Positions 1 through 8,730 of a stretch of DNA of 33,635 nucleotides are shown here, in pieces. The notes under the pieces were generated by a model that ran no database searches, had not been told where the DNA came from, and saw only the letters and a program-made list of their open reading frames with translations. Positions within the stretch are counted from its first letter, which is position 1, and the number at the start of each line of letters is the position of its first letter. Made by a program: the position numbers and the translations under genes. The stretch comes from Enterococcus columbae (lineage in GTDB: Bacteria > Bacillota > Bacilli > Lactobacillales > Enterococcaceae): NCBI GenBank assembly GCA_020742395.1, contig DYWZ01000028.1, forward strand, positions 1 to 33,635. The letters run 5' to 3'.

Positions 1-360
1 TGCTTTTATGAATTTAAAAGACAAATAAAGTACAAATCAGCAAGATTAGGAATAGCATTTGTAGAAGCGGATAAATGGTATCCTTCATCAAAAACTTGTT
101 CACATTGTGGAAAAATCAAGAAGGATTTAAAACTAAGCGATAGAACATTCTGTTGTGAATGTGGATTCACGCTAGATAGAGATTTAAATGCTTCGATCAA
201 TTTAGCAAATTATCAAATTTAAACTTAATCACCAAAAAGATGGTTTAAATATGTACCTATCGATGCTAGGGAATTTAAGGCTCTGGACTGTTATATAAAC
301 GAAAGTAGGAGTTCCAAAATCGGACAGGATGAACGAGCAAGGCACAAAACGAAAGTCTAA
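1..360 (+). pseudogene. tnpB: TnpB (IS200/IS605 family) C-terminal remnant
   Basis: Frame 1 encodes the end of a TnpB RNA-guided nuclease of an IS200/IS605-type element. It shows the zinc ribbon pairs CSHCG and CCECG (codons about 38-58) followed by DRDLNASINLAN, which carries the last RuvC aspartate. The first stop is TAA at 220-222. The same frame has a second TAA at 226-228, then stays open to 358-360 with a TnpB-like tail (YVPIDAREFKALDC). I infer that the native protein ran to about 360 and was broken by nonsense changes, although a natural end at 222 cannot be excluded. The 5' part lies outside the window. No transposase gene is visible. The family cuts DNA guided by an omega RNA made from the 3' end of the element. 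Confidence 0.8.
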
Positions 361-376
361 GGATATAAGTTGTGCC
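341..376 (+). other. Hairpin at putative IS right end / omega-RNA region
   Basis: GGCACAA (341-347) and TTGTGCC (370-376) form a perfect 7-bp stem around a 22-nt loop, at the end of the tnpB remnant. Right ends of IS200/IS605 elements carry subterminal hairpins, and the omega RNA is transcribed from this part. Assignment to either role is inference. The exact element end is not resolved. Confidence 0.35.
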
Positions 377-405
377 ACAGTGGAAATATAAATATTTAAA
401 TAGAA

Positions 406-588
406 ATGTATATATTTTTCGTATCGGATAGTCTACAAGAAATTAGCCACACAGATTTATCGGTTGAACAGATTCAACACTATCAAATTACCGATATCAT
501 AAGCCAAGAAGTATTTCAAGGTTATCAACTTGCTAAAGAGGATGACACGATAAAGCAACAAGCAATTATTATCAGACAAAATGTCTAG
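406..588 (+). CDS. Short orphan ORF, probable 3' remnant of an unknown gene
   Basis: A 60-codon frame (MYIFFVSDSLQEIS...) lies between the IS remnant and sppA. No ribosome binding site precedes its ATG, and the frame is closed by a stop at 397-399. Its stop (586-588) lies 20 bases before the sppA start. The composition is ordinary for a protein. I do not recognise the family. The best guess is the tail of a gene whose front was replaced by the insertion sequence; a chance ORF is also possible. Confidence 0.3.
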   Translation: MYIFFVSDSLQEISHTDLSVEQIQHYQITDIISQEVFQGYQLAKEDDTIKQQAIIIRQNV

Positions 589-608
589 TGAAATTTGGAG
601 GAGAAAAG

Positions 609-1628
609 ATGAATCAAAGAAGATGGATTGCTGTTATCATAGCGCTTGGTCTATGCGTAGTCAGCTTATTTAGTCTAGGTTTACAAGCCAATCAAACGAG
701 TGATGAGGAGTTAAATCTAGAAAGTTTACTAAATGATCATGCGTTGAAAGAAACAATTGTAGAAAAAGGGGATAGTACCAAGCGAATTGCGCAAATTACG
801 GTAGATGGTACCATCCTTAATAGCTCTTCGTCAAGCTTACTTTCACAAGAAGGCTATAATCACCAACAGACCTTAGAGATGATTCAAAAAATTAGTCAAG
901 ATGATACGGTCAAGGCTGTATTTTTAAAGGTGAACTCTCCTGGTGGGGGGACTTATGAAAGTAGCGAACTAGCTCGGGCCTTAACCAATCTAAAAAAAGA
1001 AGCCAAATTACCAATTTATGTCTCTATGCAAAACATGGCTGCTAGTGGCGGATATTATATTTCTGCAAATGCAGATAAAATTTTTGCTAGTGAAGAAACC
1101 ACAACTGGCTCGATTGGGGTGATTATGTCAAGCCTTAATTACGCTGATCTTTTAGCAAAATTAGGCATTAAAGATCAAACGGTTAAAAGTGGGGCGCTAA
1201 AGGATATGGGCTCTAGTACCCGTGAACGTACTGAACAAGAACAAAAGGTCTTACAAGAATATATTAATCGAGCTTATGAACGTTTTGTCGATGTAGTCGC
1301 AAAAGGTCGCCATATGGATAAGTCAAAAGTTAAACAACTTGCCGATGGTCGGATTTATGATGGTTCACAAGCAAAAGAGCTTGGTTTAGTCGATGAAATT
1401 GGTTATAGTGATGAAGCATTGGCTGCCTTACGTGAGGATTATGATTTAGAGGATGCAGAAGTCTTTACTTATTCTGCTGCCAATACTAACCCATTTAGTA
1501 AATTCTTTAGCTCAGTCACAAGTAATCTTAGCACAAAAAGTGAAAGCCAAGCGGAGCTAGCAAAGACTGTCCTTGAAGCAATCGGCACGCCTAAAGCACC
1601 AAAAGCAATGTATTATTATGGAGGTTGA
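609..1628 (+). CDS. sppA: Signal peptide peptidase SppA (S49 family)
   Basis: Membrane-bound serine protease that degrades leftover signal peptides. In Bacillus subtilis the homologue is also linked to lysozyme and lantibiotic resistance. Start ATG 609 is preceded by GGAGGAG at 597-603; the earlier in-frame GTG at 588 lacks a binding site. The 339-aa product has an N-terminal membrane segment (residues about 7-26) and an S49 domain. The catalytic serine is S146 in MAASGGYY and the general base is K198 in SGALKD, within one residue of the B. subtilis S147/K199 pair. It is a short single-domain form, as usual in Firmicutes. An RDD membrane protein follows 4 bases later, the yteI-yteJ order of B. 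subtilis. Confidence 0.93.
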   Translation: MNQRRWIAVIIALGLCVVSLFSLGLQANQTSDEELNLESLLNDHALKETIVEKGDSTKRIAQITVDGTILNSSSSSLLSQEGYNHQQTLEMIQKISQDDTVKAVFLKVNSPGGGTYESSELARALTNLKKEAKLPIYVSMQNMAASGGYYISANADKIFASEETTTGSIGVIMSSLNYADLLAKLGIKDQTVKSGALKDMGSSTRERTEQEQKVLQEYINRAYERFVDVVAKGRHMDKSKVKQLADGRIYDGSQAKELGLVDEIGYSDEALAALREDYDLEDAEVFTYSAANTNPFSKFFSSVTSNLSTKSESQAELAKTVLEAIGTPKAPKAMYYYGG

Positions 1629-1632
1629 TTCA

Positions 1633-2211
1633 ATGATGCAAAATCCAAATGAACAACAACAACCAACGAATCAACCAGCAACTTCCTTACCCAAATTTCT
1701 TGCTCAAAAACAGCAGCAAAATACCTTTCATCAGTATCCACAAGAATATTTTGCTGGTTTTTGGATGCGCATGTGGGCTTATCTAGTTGACTTGATAGCG
1801 GTTGGTTGTTTGAAAACCATCATTGTTGGTTGGTTTAGTTGGTTTACGACTATTTTTGATCAACCAGTAATTGATAAAATAAGTTATCTAATCATTTATT
1901 TGGCCTATTTTATCTTAATGACTAAATGGAATCATGGGCAAACGATTGGTAAAATGATTTTTGGCTTAAAAGTTGTCTGTTTTTCTGAAGACCAATTAAG
2001 CTGGGCGACTGTCCTTACTAGAGAAGGCGCTTGTCGATTTATGCTACAAGCCTTTATTCTTTGCTACCTTGGTTACTTACCAGCTGCTTTTTCAAAACGA
2101 AAAAGTCATATTGGTGATTTTTTTAGTAATACTGGGGTAGTAACGCTGAATTATTTAAAACTGACTAGTGAAAAAACTGCACAACCAAAGGAAGAATTTG
2201 TCCATGGATAA
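1633..2211 (+). CDS. RDD family membrane protein (YteJ-like)
   Basis: 192-aa integral membrane protein with an RDD domain. Its N-terminal 40 residues are Gln/Asn/Pro-rich and cytoplasmic-looking. The RDD signature is R46...D53 in MRMWAYLVDLIAV, followed by hydrophobic segments near 48-70 and 83-97, the conserved HGQTIGKMIFGLKVV motif (101-115) and another hydrophobic stretch near 130-150. GGAGGT at 1620-1625 supports ATG 1633; ATG 1636 is equally in frame. RDD proteins have been linked to ion exchange in some bacteria and, as YteJ, to envelope stress together with SppA. The transport role is not shown here. Co-transcription with sppA is likely, and its end overlaps the next gene. Confidence 0.85.
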   Translation: MMQNPNEQQQPTNQPATSLPKFLAQKQQQNTFHQYPQEYFAGFWMRMWAYLVDLIAVGCLKTIIVGWFSWFTTIFDQPVIDKISYLIIYLAYFILMTKWNHGQTIGKMIFGLKVVCFSEDQLSWATVLTREGACRFMLQAFILCYLGYLPAAFSKRKSHIGDFFSNTGVVTLNYLKLTSEKTAQPKEEFVHG

Positions 2212-3139
2212 CCAATTGTCATTTCCTTTTGAACACCAAGAAATCTTAACGAAAATTGATGTTGCCAAACAAAATGGGGACTATTTGCAAGCCCTCGCTT
2301 TGGCAAAAACTTTTTATCAAGAATATCCGTCATTAGCCAATCACTATCGATTAGTCGAAATTTATCTAGCACAACACGACGAAAAGACCGCTTGGCAATT
2401 ACTCCAGGAAGAACAAGAAGCCTATTGTCAGAGTCCGGCTTTTTATCGGCAATTTGTTGATCTTGCGCTAAAGCAACACGCATTCTTGTTAGTTCGAGAA
2501 ATTGCTTATCAAAAGTTCTTAACTAAAGAAGAACAAGAAGAGATTTTAGCATTACTTGCGACAGCGGAGCATTATTATGCAACCTTTTTTCAAAAGCAAT
2601 TACAAGAGAAAAAACAAAGCTGGCAGGTTTGTTTGCTGCAGAATACCCCGATTTTTACTGAGCAATGGCAAGCACTTTGTCATCAAATTACTAGCCAAAC
2701 ATTGCTTGAAATCCTGCAAGAGACCTTGCCAATTGCCAAGAATCAATGGCTGATTGCACGCTGTATGGAAATGTGCTATCGTCTGCATTTTGAACTAACG
2801 CTGACCTTACGCAGCTGTTTTGGCGGGGTTGAAACAATTCATACGAAAGCATTAACCTTACCGAATGATCAGCCTTATTGGCAAAAGGTGGAGGCAACTT
2901 TAACTGCTGAGTTAGCAAATAATCAGATTGGTCACTACGAATTATTATTACAAGAAATACAGGTTCAAATGGCTTTAGCTTATCCTTTTACGCCACCTCT
3001 ACTTCCAGAAAAATATGCGCGCCTACTTATCCAAGCATATGAAATAGGTGATTTCCTAAGCGAAAAAGAGGCGATTAGCGAAAAAGAGAAGCAAATATTT
3101 CAACAAATACAACTATCCTTTGCCCAATTTCAATTGTAG
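2204..3139 (+). CDS. Helical repeat (TPR-like) hypothetical protein
   Basis: 311-aa soluble protein starting at ATG 2204, inside the last codons of the RDD gene (overlap 8 bases), with AAAGGAAG at 2187-2194 as binding site. It has no signal peptide and no membrane segment. The sequence is rich in Leu, Ala and Gln with alternating amphipathic helices (for example DYLQALALAKTFYQEYP and YRLVEIYLAQHDEKTAWQLL), the pattern of tetratricopeptide-like repeats. A similar protein of unknown function usually sits just upstream of tig in enterococci, as I recall. Operon position suggests an envelope or protein-quality role, but nothing catalytic is visible. Confidence 0.75.
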   Translation: MDNQLSFPFEHQEILTKIDVAKQNGDYLQALALAKTFYQEYPSLANHYRLVEIYLAQHDEKTAWQLLQEEQEAYCQSPAFYRQFVDLALKQHAFLLVREIAYQKFLTKEEQEEILALLATAEHYYATFFQKQLQEKKQSWQVCLLQNTPIFTEQWQALCHQITSQTLLEILQETLPIAKNQWLIARCMEMCYRLHFELTLTLRSCFGGVETIHTKALTLPNDQPYWQKVEATLTAELANNQIGHYELLLQEIQVQMALAYPFTPPLLPEKYARLLIQAYEIGDFLSEKEAISEKEKQIFQQIQLSFAQFQL

Positions 3140-3226
3140 TGAATGGGCGATAGCAAAAATCAACTAAAAAAACCAAAAATATTACTTAAAAACACTAGCT
3201 AGCGCCATTTTACTAGACTAAAGTTA

Positions 3227-3255
3227 TTTACAATTTTTCTTGGTTAGTGTAAGAT
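3227..3255 (+). promoter_or_regulatory. Probable tig promoter
   Basis: TTTACA at 3227-3232, a 17-base spacer and TAAGAT at 3250-3255 precede tig by about 60 bases. The site lies in a 175-base gap after the upstream operon. Confidence 0.55.
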
Positions 3256-3314
3256 AAGTGAGTATGCATGAATTTTATTCATCAATTATGAAATATTAAA
3301 CCGGAGGGAAATAT

Positions 3315-4595
3315 ATGACTGCAACATGGGAAAAAACAGGCACAAATACTGGTGTGCTTACATTTTCAATTCCTCAAGAAGAAATTCAACAAGGATTAAC
3401 AATTGCTTTTAATAAAGTAAAAGGAAAAATCAACGTTCCTGGATTCCGTAAAGGTAAAGTAACTCGCCAAGTCTTCAACCGTATGTTTGGTGAAGAAGCA
3501 CTATACGAAGATGCTTTAAATGCGGTATTACCAAAAGCTTACGATCAAGCTGTAAGCGAAGCTGGTATTGAACCAGTTGCTCAACCTAAAATCGATGTTG
3601 AAAGCATGGAAAAAGGTCAAGACTGGACAATTAAAGCAGAAGTAACTGTAAAACCTGAAGTAAAATTAGGTGAATATAAAAACTTAACCGTTGCTAAACA
3701 AGATCGTGAAGTAACAGATACTGATGTTGAAGAACGTTTGAACCAAAAACGTAACCAACTAGCTGAATTAGTAGTAGTTGAAGAAGCTGCTAAAGAAGGC
3801 GACACAGTAGTAATCGATTTTGAAGGTTTCAAAGAAGGTGTTGCTTTTGACGGCGGAAAAGGTGAAAACTACGCATTAGAATTAGGTTCAGGTTCATTCA
3901 TTCCTGGTTTTGAAGACCAATTAGTTGGTGCAAAAGCTGGCGATGAAGTAGAGGTAAACGTAACTTTCCCTGAAGAATACCAAGCACAAGACTTAGCTGG
4001 TCAACCTGCTGTCTTCAAAGTAAAAGTTCATGAAGTAAAAGTTAAAGAATTACCTGAATTAGACGATGAATTTGCTAAAGATGCAGACGAAGAAGTTGAA
4101 ACTTTAGACGAATTAAAAGCAAAAATCCGTGAAGAATTAACTTCATCAAAATTAGCTGCAGCTGAAGAAGCTGTTCACGATGCTGCTTTACGTCAAGCAG
4201 TTGACAATGCAGAAATTGTTGAATTACCACATGTAATGGTTCACGATGAAGTACACCGTGCAATGGATGAATTCCTAAACAACATGCAACGTCAAGGAAT
4301 TTCACCTGAAATGTACTATCAATTAACCAATTCAACTGAAGCTGATTTACACAAACAATTCGAACAAGATGCAGAATTACGTGTGAAAACGAACTTAGTC
4401 ATTGAAGCAGTTGTGAAAGCTGAAGGCTTAGAAGCAACAGAAGCTGAATTAGAAAAAGAAGTTGCTGACTTAGCAGAAACTTACAACATGCCTGTTGATC
4501 AAGTAAAACGTTTATTAACAACTGACATGTTAGCTCATGATATTACAATGAAAAAAGCCATCGATTTAATTACAACTTCTGCTGTTGAAGCTTAA
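3315..4595 (+). CDS. tig: Trigger factor
   Basis: Ribosome-associated folding chaperone and peptidyl-prolyl isomerase that binds nascent chains at the exit tunnel. The 426-aa protein has the ribosome-binding N domain with the signature VPGFRKGKV (residues about 41-49), an FKBP-type PPIase domain (about 150-245, with [10 protein letters not shown] and PGFEDQLVG) and the long helical C-terminal chaperone domain. Length matches the family (about 430). ATG 3315 follows GGAGGG at 3303-3308. The gene stands alone between its own promoter and a terminator hairpin, and its codon use is strongly biased (CGT, GAA, TTA), as expected for high expression. Confidence 0.97.
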   Translation: MTATWEKTGTNTGVLTFSIPQEEIQQGLTIAFNKVKGKINVPGFRKGKVTRQVFNRMFGEEALYEDALNAVLPKAYDQAVSEAGIEPVAQPKIDVESMEKGQDWTIKAEVTVKPEVKLGEYKNLTVAKQDREVTDTDVEERLNQKRNQLAELVVVEEAAKEGDTVVIDFEGFKEGVAFDGGKGENYALELGSGSFIPGFEDQLVGAKAGDEVEVNVTFPEEYQAQDLAGQPAVFKVKVHEVKVKELPELDDEFAKDADEEVETLDELKAKIREELTSSKLAAAEEAVHDAALRQAVDNAEIVELPHVMVHDEVHRAMDEFLNNMQRQGISPEMYYQLTNSTEADLHKQFEQDAELRVKTNLVIEAVVKAEGLEATEAELEKEVADLAETYNMPVDQVKRLLTTDMLAHDITMKKAIDLITTSAVEA

Positions 4596-4616
4596 TTTAT
4601 CGAATGAAATAATGAT

Positions 4617-4660
4617 GAAGGCGAGAATGCTGGATATTTTCCGGTTTTTTCGCCTTCTTT
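4617..4660 (+). terminator. Terminator after tig
   Basis: GAAGGCGA (4617-4624) pairs with TCGCCTTC (4650-4657), with a partly paired loop and a short T run after the stem. It lies 20 bases after the tig stop. Confidence 0.65.
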
Positions 4661-4784
4661 CAATGTAGGCTGACAAATTAGTCGAAGAATCTTAAATTTT
4701 AATTAATCCATTAATAAAAAGGTAGGTCATTTGGCTTATTTTAGGCATAATAATGATTGTAAACAAAATTGAAGGGAGCCTTCC

Positions 4785-5288
4785 ATGGTCGAAACAGTTA
4801 TTGAAACAATGAAGGGGATATTAAGTCCTCAAATTATTATCTTTATCATTTCGTTATTACCAATTTTAGAATTACGTGGTGGATTAATCGCAGCTTCGTT
4901 ATTACATATTCCGTGGTATCAAGCTAGTTTAATCTGTATTATTGCCAACTTTATTCCAATACCTTTTATTATTTTGTTTATCGAAAGAATCTTAGATTAT
5001 TTATCAATAAAAGGACCGATTAAAAAATTTGCTCAAGCTATTACTGAAAAAGGACGCAAAAAAGGACAAGAATTACAAGAAAAATATCCTAACAGTGTTT
5101 TACTTGGACTTTATTTATTTGTAGCAATTCCTTTACCGGGGACAGGAGCGTGGACAGGTGCTTTGATTGCTGCCTTACTTGGCTTATCACCTAAAAAATG
5201 TATTTTGCCAATCGCTTTAGGGATTTTAACTGCTTGTGTTATTATGTTAGGTTTGGCTTATTTCTTACCAGGTGTATTTGGTTTTTAA
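4785..5288 (+). CDS. Small multidrug export family membrane protein (PF06695 type)
   Basis: 167-aa polytopic membrane protein of the COG2426/Sm_multidrug_ex family, distant kin of DedA proteins. It has four or five hydrophobic segments (about 15-38, 43-65, 104-125, 128-165). Family signatures are LPILELRGG near residues 26-34 and PLPGTGAWTGA near 117-127. The name suggests export, but function is poorly established. ATG 4785 has AAGGGAG upstream. It is monocistronic between tig and clpX. Pfam family is recalled from sequence motifs, not searched. Confidence 0.8.
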   Translation: MVETVIETMKGILSPQIIIFIISLLPILELRGGLIAASLLHIPWYQASLICIIANFIPIPFIILFIERILDYLSIKGPIKKFAQAITEKGRKKGQELQEKYPNSVLLGLYLFVAIPLPGTGAWTGALIAALLGLSPKKCILPIALGILTACVIMLGLAYFLPGVFGF

Positions 5289-5398
5289 TCTGAAATAGAT
5301 TCAATCTAACAAAGTTTCTAAATGAATCAATCCATTCAAACTATTGAATCAATAGCTAGTTATTCATCGGCGTTTTTCTTTTTATTTATATTTAAATA

Positions 5399-5407
5399 TG
5401 TTATGAT
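5399..5407 (+). promoter_or_regulatory. Extended -10 element upstream of clpX
   Basis: TG at 5399-5400, one base, then TATGAT at 5402-5407 forms an extended -10 box about 115 bases before clpX. The -35 region (around 5379-5384) is a poor match. The leader between 5408 and 5505 shows no riboswitch that I recognise. Confidence 0.45.
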
Positions 5408-5521
5408 GAAGAGTAGCTATTGAGTATTTGATGACGATATAGGATAATAAATAGTGAGTAGCGGTAACATAAATACAATGGTTATCGGATACTAATTGTT
5501 AAAAGAGGAGGAGTGACCACT

Positions 5522-6763
5522 ATGTATGATAATCAACAAGGCAATGAATCTGTTCGTTGTTCATTTTGTGGCAAATCCCAAGCAGAAGTGAGAAAAGTAG
5601 TCGCAGGTCCAGGTGTATATATTTGTAATGAATGTGTGGATTTGTGTAAAGATATCATTGATGACGGTTATTATGAAGAGTTAGTTCAAGAATTTACTGA
5701 TGTTCCAAAACCAAAAGAAATTTTGGAAGTCTTGAATGAATATGTAATTGGCCAAGATTACGCTAAACGTGCATTATCAGTGGCGGTATATAATCACTAC
5801 AAACGTATTAATGCCGTAGTCGATGAAAATGACGAGGTAGAGTTACAAAAAAGTAATATCTGCTTAATTGGGCCAACAGGTTCGGGTAAAACTTTCTTAG
5901 CTCAAACGCTAGCAAGAACGATTGATGTTCCATTTGCGATTGCTGATGCGACAAGCTTAACTGAAGCTGGTTATGTCGGTGAAGATGTTGAAAATATCTT
6001 GCTAAAACTTTTGCAAGCGGCAGATTTTAATGTTGAAAGAGCTGAACGTGGGATTATTTATATTGATGAAATTGATAAAATTGCTAAGAAGAGCGAAAAT
6101 GTATCCATTACTCGTGATGTTTCCGGTGAAGGAGTGCAACAAGCCTTACTGAAAATATTAGAAGGTACAATAGCTTCTGTGCCGCCTCAAGGTGGTCGTA
6201 AACATCCACATCAAGAAATGATTCAAATCGATACTACCAACATTTTATTTATTGTTGGGGGAGCCTTTGATGGTATTGAAACAATTGTTAAAAATCGCTT
6301 AGGAGAAAAAACAATTGGTTTTGGTGCAGCCAATAAACGTTTGGCTGATGATGAAAGCATTATGCAACATATCATTCCTGAAGACTTATTGAAATTTGGC
6401 TTAATTCCTGAATTTATTGGTCGTTTACCAGTGATGACTGCATTAGAAAAATTAACGGTGGATGATTTGGTTCGTATTTTAACTGAGCCACGTAATGCAT
6501 TAGTTAAGCAATATCAACGTTTACTTGCATTAGATCATACTGAATTAGAATTTGAACAAGATGCTCTTGAAGCAATTGCGCAAAAAGCGATTGATCGCAA
6601 TACAGGAGCACGTGGCTTACGTTCAATTATTGAAGGAATTATGCTAGATGTGATGTTTGAAATTCCATCAGATGATACCATTGAAAAAGTAATTATTACC
6701 AAAGCAGCCGTTTTGGAAGAAGATAAACCAGTTTTGATTTATTCTGAAAAGAAAGCTGGTTAA
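5522..6763 (+). CDS. clpX: ATP-dependent Clp protease ATP-binding subunit ClpX
   Basis: AAA+ unfoldase that feeds substrates to ClpP. The 413-aa product has the N-terminal C4 zinc-binding domain (C13, C16, C35, C38), Walker A GPTGSGKT (117-124), pore-1 loop GYVG (150-153), Walker B ending in DEID (182-185), the RKH pore loop (226-228), and the IGF tripeptide (265-267) that docks on ClpP. AGGAGG at 5506-5511 fits ATG 5522; the in-frame GTG at 5513 is too close. Length is normal. The gene is followed by a hairpin and then ysxC, an order common in Firmicutes. Confidence 0.98.
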   Translation: MYDNQQGNESVRCSFCGKSQAEVRKVVAGPGVYICNECVDLCKDIIDDGYYEELVQEFTDVPKPKEILEVLNEYVIGQDYAKRALSVAVYNHYKRINAVVDENDEVELQKSNICLIGPTGSGKTFLAQTLARTIDVPFAIADATSLTEAGYVGEDVENILLKLLQAADFNVERAERGIIYIDEIDKIAKKSENVSITRDVSGEGVQQALLKILEGTIASVPPQGGRKHPHQEMIQIDTTNILFIVGGAFDGIETIVKNRLGEKTIGFGAANKRLADDESIMQHIIPEDLLKFGLIPEFIGRLPVMTALEKLTVDDLVRILTEPRNALVKQYQRLLALDHTELEFEQDALEAIAQKAIDRNTGARGLRSIIEGIMLDVMFEIPSDDTIEKVIITKAAVLEEDKPVLIYSEKKAG

Positions 6764-6773
6764 AACCAAAGAC

Positions 6774-6810
6774 AAAAAGAGGATTTGGAATCTAGCCAAT
6801 CCTCTTTTTT
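6774..6810 (+). terminator. Terminator or attenuator between clpX and ysxC
   Basis: AAAAAGAGGATT (6774-6785) pairs with AATCCTCTTTTTT (6798-6810), a stem of about 12 bp ending in a T6 run. It sits in the 69-base gap between clpX and ysxC, so it should cut or reduce read-through into ysxC. No separate ysxC promoter is visible after it. Confidence 0.75.
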
Positions 6811-6832
6811 ACTAAAGATTGGAGGAGAAGCG

Positions 6833-7420
6833 ATGAAAGTACATTCAGCTGCAATTGTCATCAGTGCAGTCTCTAAAGCACAATATCCTGATTCACAATT
6901 GCCTGAAATCGCCTTGGCTGGCCGTTCTAACGTGGGGAAATCTTCATTTATTAATACCTTAATTGATCGAAAAAACTTAGCTAGAACTTCATCTAAGCCA
7001 GGAAAAACGCAAACGCTGAATTTCTACTTAATCGAAAATGTATTGCATTTCGTAGATGTACCAGGTTATGGTTATGCCAAAGTTTCTAAAACTGAACGGG
7101 CAAAGTGGGGCAAAATGATTGAAACCTACCTAACTGATCGTCAACAACTAAAAGCAGTCGTTTCGTTAGTAGATATGCGCCATGAGCCAACGCAAGATGA
7201 TGTGCAAATGTATCAGTTCTTAAAATATTATGAAATTCCAGCCATCGTCGTTGCGACTAAAGCGGATAAAATTCCTCGTGGCAAGTGGAATAAGCATGAA
7301 AGCATGATTAAAAAAGCGCTAGGCTTTGAAAAAGAAGACGATTTTATTATTTTCTCATCCGTGACAAAACAAGGAAAAGAAGAGGCTTGGCAAGCGATTG
7401 AACAATTAGCGGGCCTATGA
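6833..7420 (+). CDS. ysxC: Ribosome biogenesis GTPase YsxC/YihA (EngB)
   Basis: Essential small GTPase needed for assembly of the 50S ribosomal subunit. The 195-aa protein carries G1 GRSNVGKSS (30-38), a G2 threonine in KTQTLNFY, G3 in [10 protein letters not shown]4 TKAD and a G5-like SSVTKQG near the C terminus. GGAGGAG at 6821-6827 supports ATG 6833; a longer in-frame reading from 6785 would run through the terminator hairpin and lacks a binding site. Length is typical of the TrmE-Era-EngA-EngB family member. It lies directly downstream of clpX. Confidence 0.96.
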   Translation: MKVHSAAIVISAVSKAQYPDSQLPEIALAGRSNVGKSSFINTLIDRKNLARTSSKPGKTQTLNFYLIENVLHFVDVPGYGYAKVSKTERAKWGKMIETYLTDRQQLKAVVSLVDMRHEPTQDDVQMYQFLKYYEIPAIVVATKADKIPRGKWNKHESMIKKALGFEKEDDFIIFSSVTKQGKEEAWQAIEQLAGL

Positions 7421-7460
7421 AAAAAGACATTGTCTAGCAAATGCTAGGCAATGTCTTTTA
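7421..7460. terminator. Bidirectional terminator after ysxC
   Basis: AAAAAGACATTGTCTAG (7421-7437) pairs with CTAGGCAATGTCTTTTA (7444-7460) around a 6-base loop. A and T runs flank both sides, so it can end ysxC on the plus strand and the convergent 52-codon gene on the minus strand. The last codon of the minus-strand gene lies in the stem. Confidence 0.85.
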
Positions 7461-7616
7461 CTTTTCATCATTTTCTTTTTTGTTTTCTTTATCCTCAGGT
7501 TTTAAAAAACGTTCAATATCAACCGTTTCTTTCTTTGGTTTTAAATCAGTGGGTAAAATGACGAATTCTTCTAATTTCTTTTCTAAAAAATCATCTTTTT
7601 GAAATTTTAAGCCCAT
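7458..7616 (-). CDS. Small acidic/basic hypothetical protein, 52 aa
   Basis: A minus-strand gene of 52 codons: ATG at 7616, stop TAA at 7460-7458. A near-perfect GGAGGTG (plus-strand 7622-7628) sits 5 bases before the ATG, and a promoter with an extended -10 lies just upstream, so it is very likely expressed. The product starts MGLKFQKDDFLEKKLEEF, continues VILPTDLKPKK and ends in a Lys/Glu/Asp-rich tail; it should be soluble and partly disordered. It resembles the short conserved proteins named SPJ_0845 family in streptococci and enterococci, from memory only. Function unknown. Confidence 0.75.
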   Translation of the reverse strand: MGLKFQKDDFLEKKLEEFVILPTDLKPKKETVDIERFLKPEDKENKKENDEK

Positions 7617-7641
7617 TCAAATCACCTCCGTAGGTACTTTT

Positions 7642-7669
7642 ATTGTAGCAGATTCTTGCTAGATGGAAA
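7642..7669 (-). promoter_or_regulatory. Promoter of the 52-aa gene
   Basis: On the minus strand TTTCCA (7669-7664), a 16-base spacer and TACAAT (7647-7642) preceded by TG one base away, giving an extended -10 box. It is about 25 bases upstream of the start codon. Confidence 0.6.
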
Positions 7670-7679
7670 GTAGTAAAAC

Positions 7680-8597
7680 TTATTTTTTCCAAATACTAAA
7701 ACGCAATAACAACGCATAAATTAAACATAGAATCAAACTAATTCCGATAATGATTAGCCAAGCATAAGGGGAATCCTTGATTGGTAAGGTAACATTCATC
7801 CCAAAAAAGCCGGTGACAGTAGCGCTAATAGCTAAAAAGATCGAAATAATAGTCAATGCGGTCATATGGTCATTTAGATTATTATTTAAGATATTATCAT
7901 AGGTACTATATAATTGCTGCAAAACTTGGGCGTTTAATTGCGTCATACTGGATAATTGCTTGGCCTCGATAATCGAATCTTCAAATTGCTCACGCTCAAT
8001 TTCATCTAATTGTTTATAAATGGGTTGGCTTTTAAATTGCTCTAACAAAATCGTATTTTGGTTAGTCGCGGCCACTAAATAAATCATCCCAGTAGAAATA
8101 TCAGATAAAGCTAATAGGCTCGCTTTAGTAATCTTTTTCCGTAATTGGTGATTAATCGCATCCTTATGACTATCTAATTGCTCGAGATAAGGGAAATAAG
8201 CATCTGAGATAATATATAAGGCTACAAATAAAAATTTCAAAATAGAAATCGCATTCGTTTGTTTTTTCAAATAGCGTTGCATTAAATCAACAATATAGGC
8301 GTTATCATGATTATAAATAGTAATCAACTGATTTTCTTTAACGACAAAGGTCATCGGAATGGTTTCGTAGTGATTATTTTCTTTGGTTTGTTTTAAAACA
8401 TTATAGATGATGGTAAAATGACCACTGCTCCAATGATACTCGGTATGCGCACGTTCATTTTTATCAAGGGCATATTCTAAGGTTTCTTGATCAATTTCAT
8501 AAGCCTTTAAAACAAGATCAGAGCTAGTAGCGGAGAGCTCATCAGAATTAATGGCAATCCATTCATTATCAATGCCAAATCTAGTTTTTTGAATCAT
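7680..8597 (-). CDS. CorA-family divalent metal ion transporter
   Basis: Mg2+/Co2+-type channel of the CorA superfamily. The 305-aa protein has a large N-terminal cytoplasmic domain and two C-terminal membrane helices. The diagnostic GMN motif is present in GFFGMNVTLP at the end of the first helix, and the acidic periplasmic loop is short (PIKDSPYAW). The protein ends RFSIWKK, the usual basic tail. AAGGTGAAGG just before ATG 8597 supports this start over the in-frame upstream codon at 8648. It has its own promoter and lies downstream of the fructose operon terminator. Mg2+ versus other metal specificity cannot be told. Confidence 0.9.
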   Translation of the reverse strand: MIQKTRFGIDNEWIAINSDELSATSSDLVLKAYEIDQETLEYALDKNERAHTEYHWSSGHFTIIYNVLKQTKENNHYETIPMTFVVKENQLITIYNHDNAYIVDLMQRYLKKQTNAISILKFLFVALYIISDAYFPYLEQLDSHKDAINHQLRKKITKASLLALSDISTGMIYLVAATNQNTILLEQFKSQPIYKQLDEIEREQFEDSIIEAKQLSSMTQLNAQVLQQLYSTYDNILNNNLNDHMTALTIISIFLAISATVTGFFGMNVTLPIKDSPYAWLIIIGISLILCLIYALLLRFSIWKK

Positions 8598-8627
8598 TCC
8601 TTCACCTTCTTTACATTCTGCTCTGTA

Positions 8628-8656
8628 ACCGTAACATGGAATTTGCACGCTGTCAA
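8628..8656 (-). promoter_or_regulatory. Promoter of the corA-like gene
   Basis: Minus-strand TTGACA (8656-8651), 17-base spacer, TACGGT (8633-8628) with TG one base upstream. The -35 is perfect and the -10 is weak but extended. It lies just after the fruA terminator. Confidence 0.6.
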
Positions 8657-8663
8657 TGAAAGT

Positions 8664-8697
8664 AAAAATGCCTAGAGCGTAAACAGGCTCTAGGCAT
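8664..8697 (-). terminator. Terminator of the fruRKA operon
   Basis: ATGCCTAGAGC (8668-8678) and GCTCTAGGCAT (8687-8697) form a perfect 11-bp stem with an 8-base loop. On the minus strand the stem is followed by a T5 run (8668-8664). It lies 33 bases after the fruA stop. Confidence 0.9.
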
Positions 8698-8730
8698 AAG
8701 TGAAATGAAATGTATATTGGTTACTTAAAA

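Noticed and set aside
588..608. GTG at 588 as sppA start
   Set aside because: It lies upstream of the GGAGGAG site that serves ATG 609, and adds residues before the membrane segment without support.
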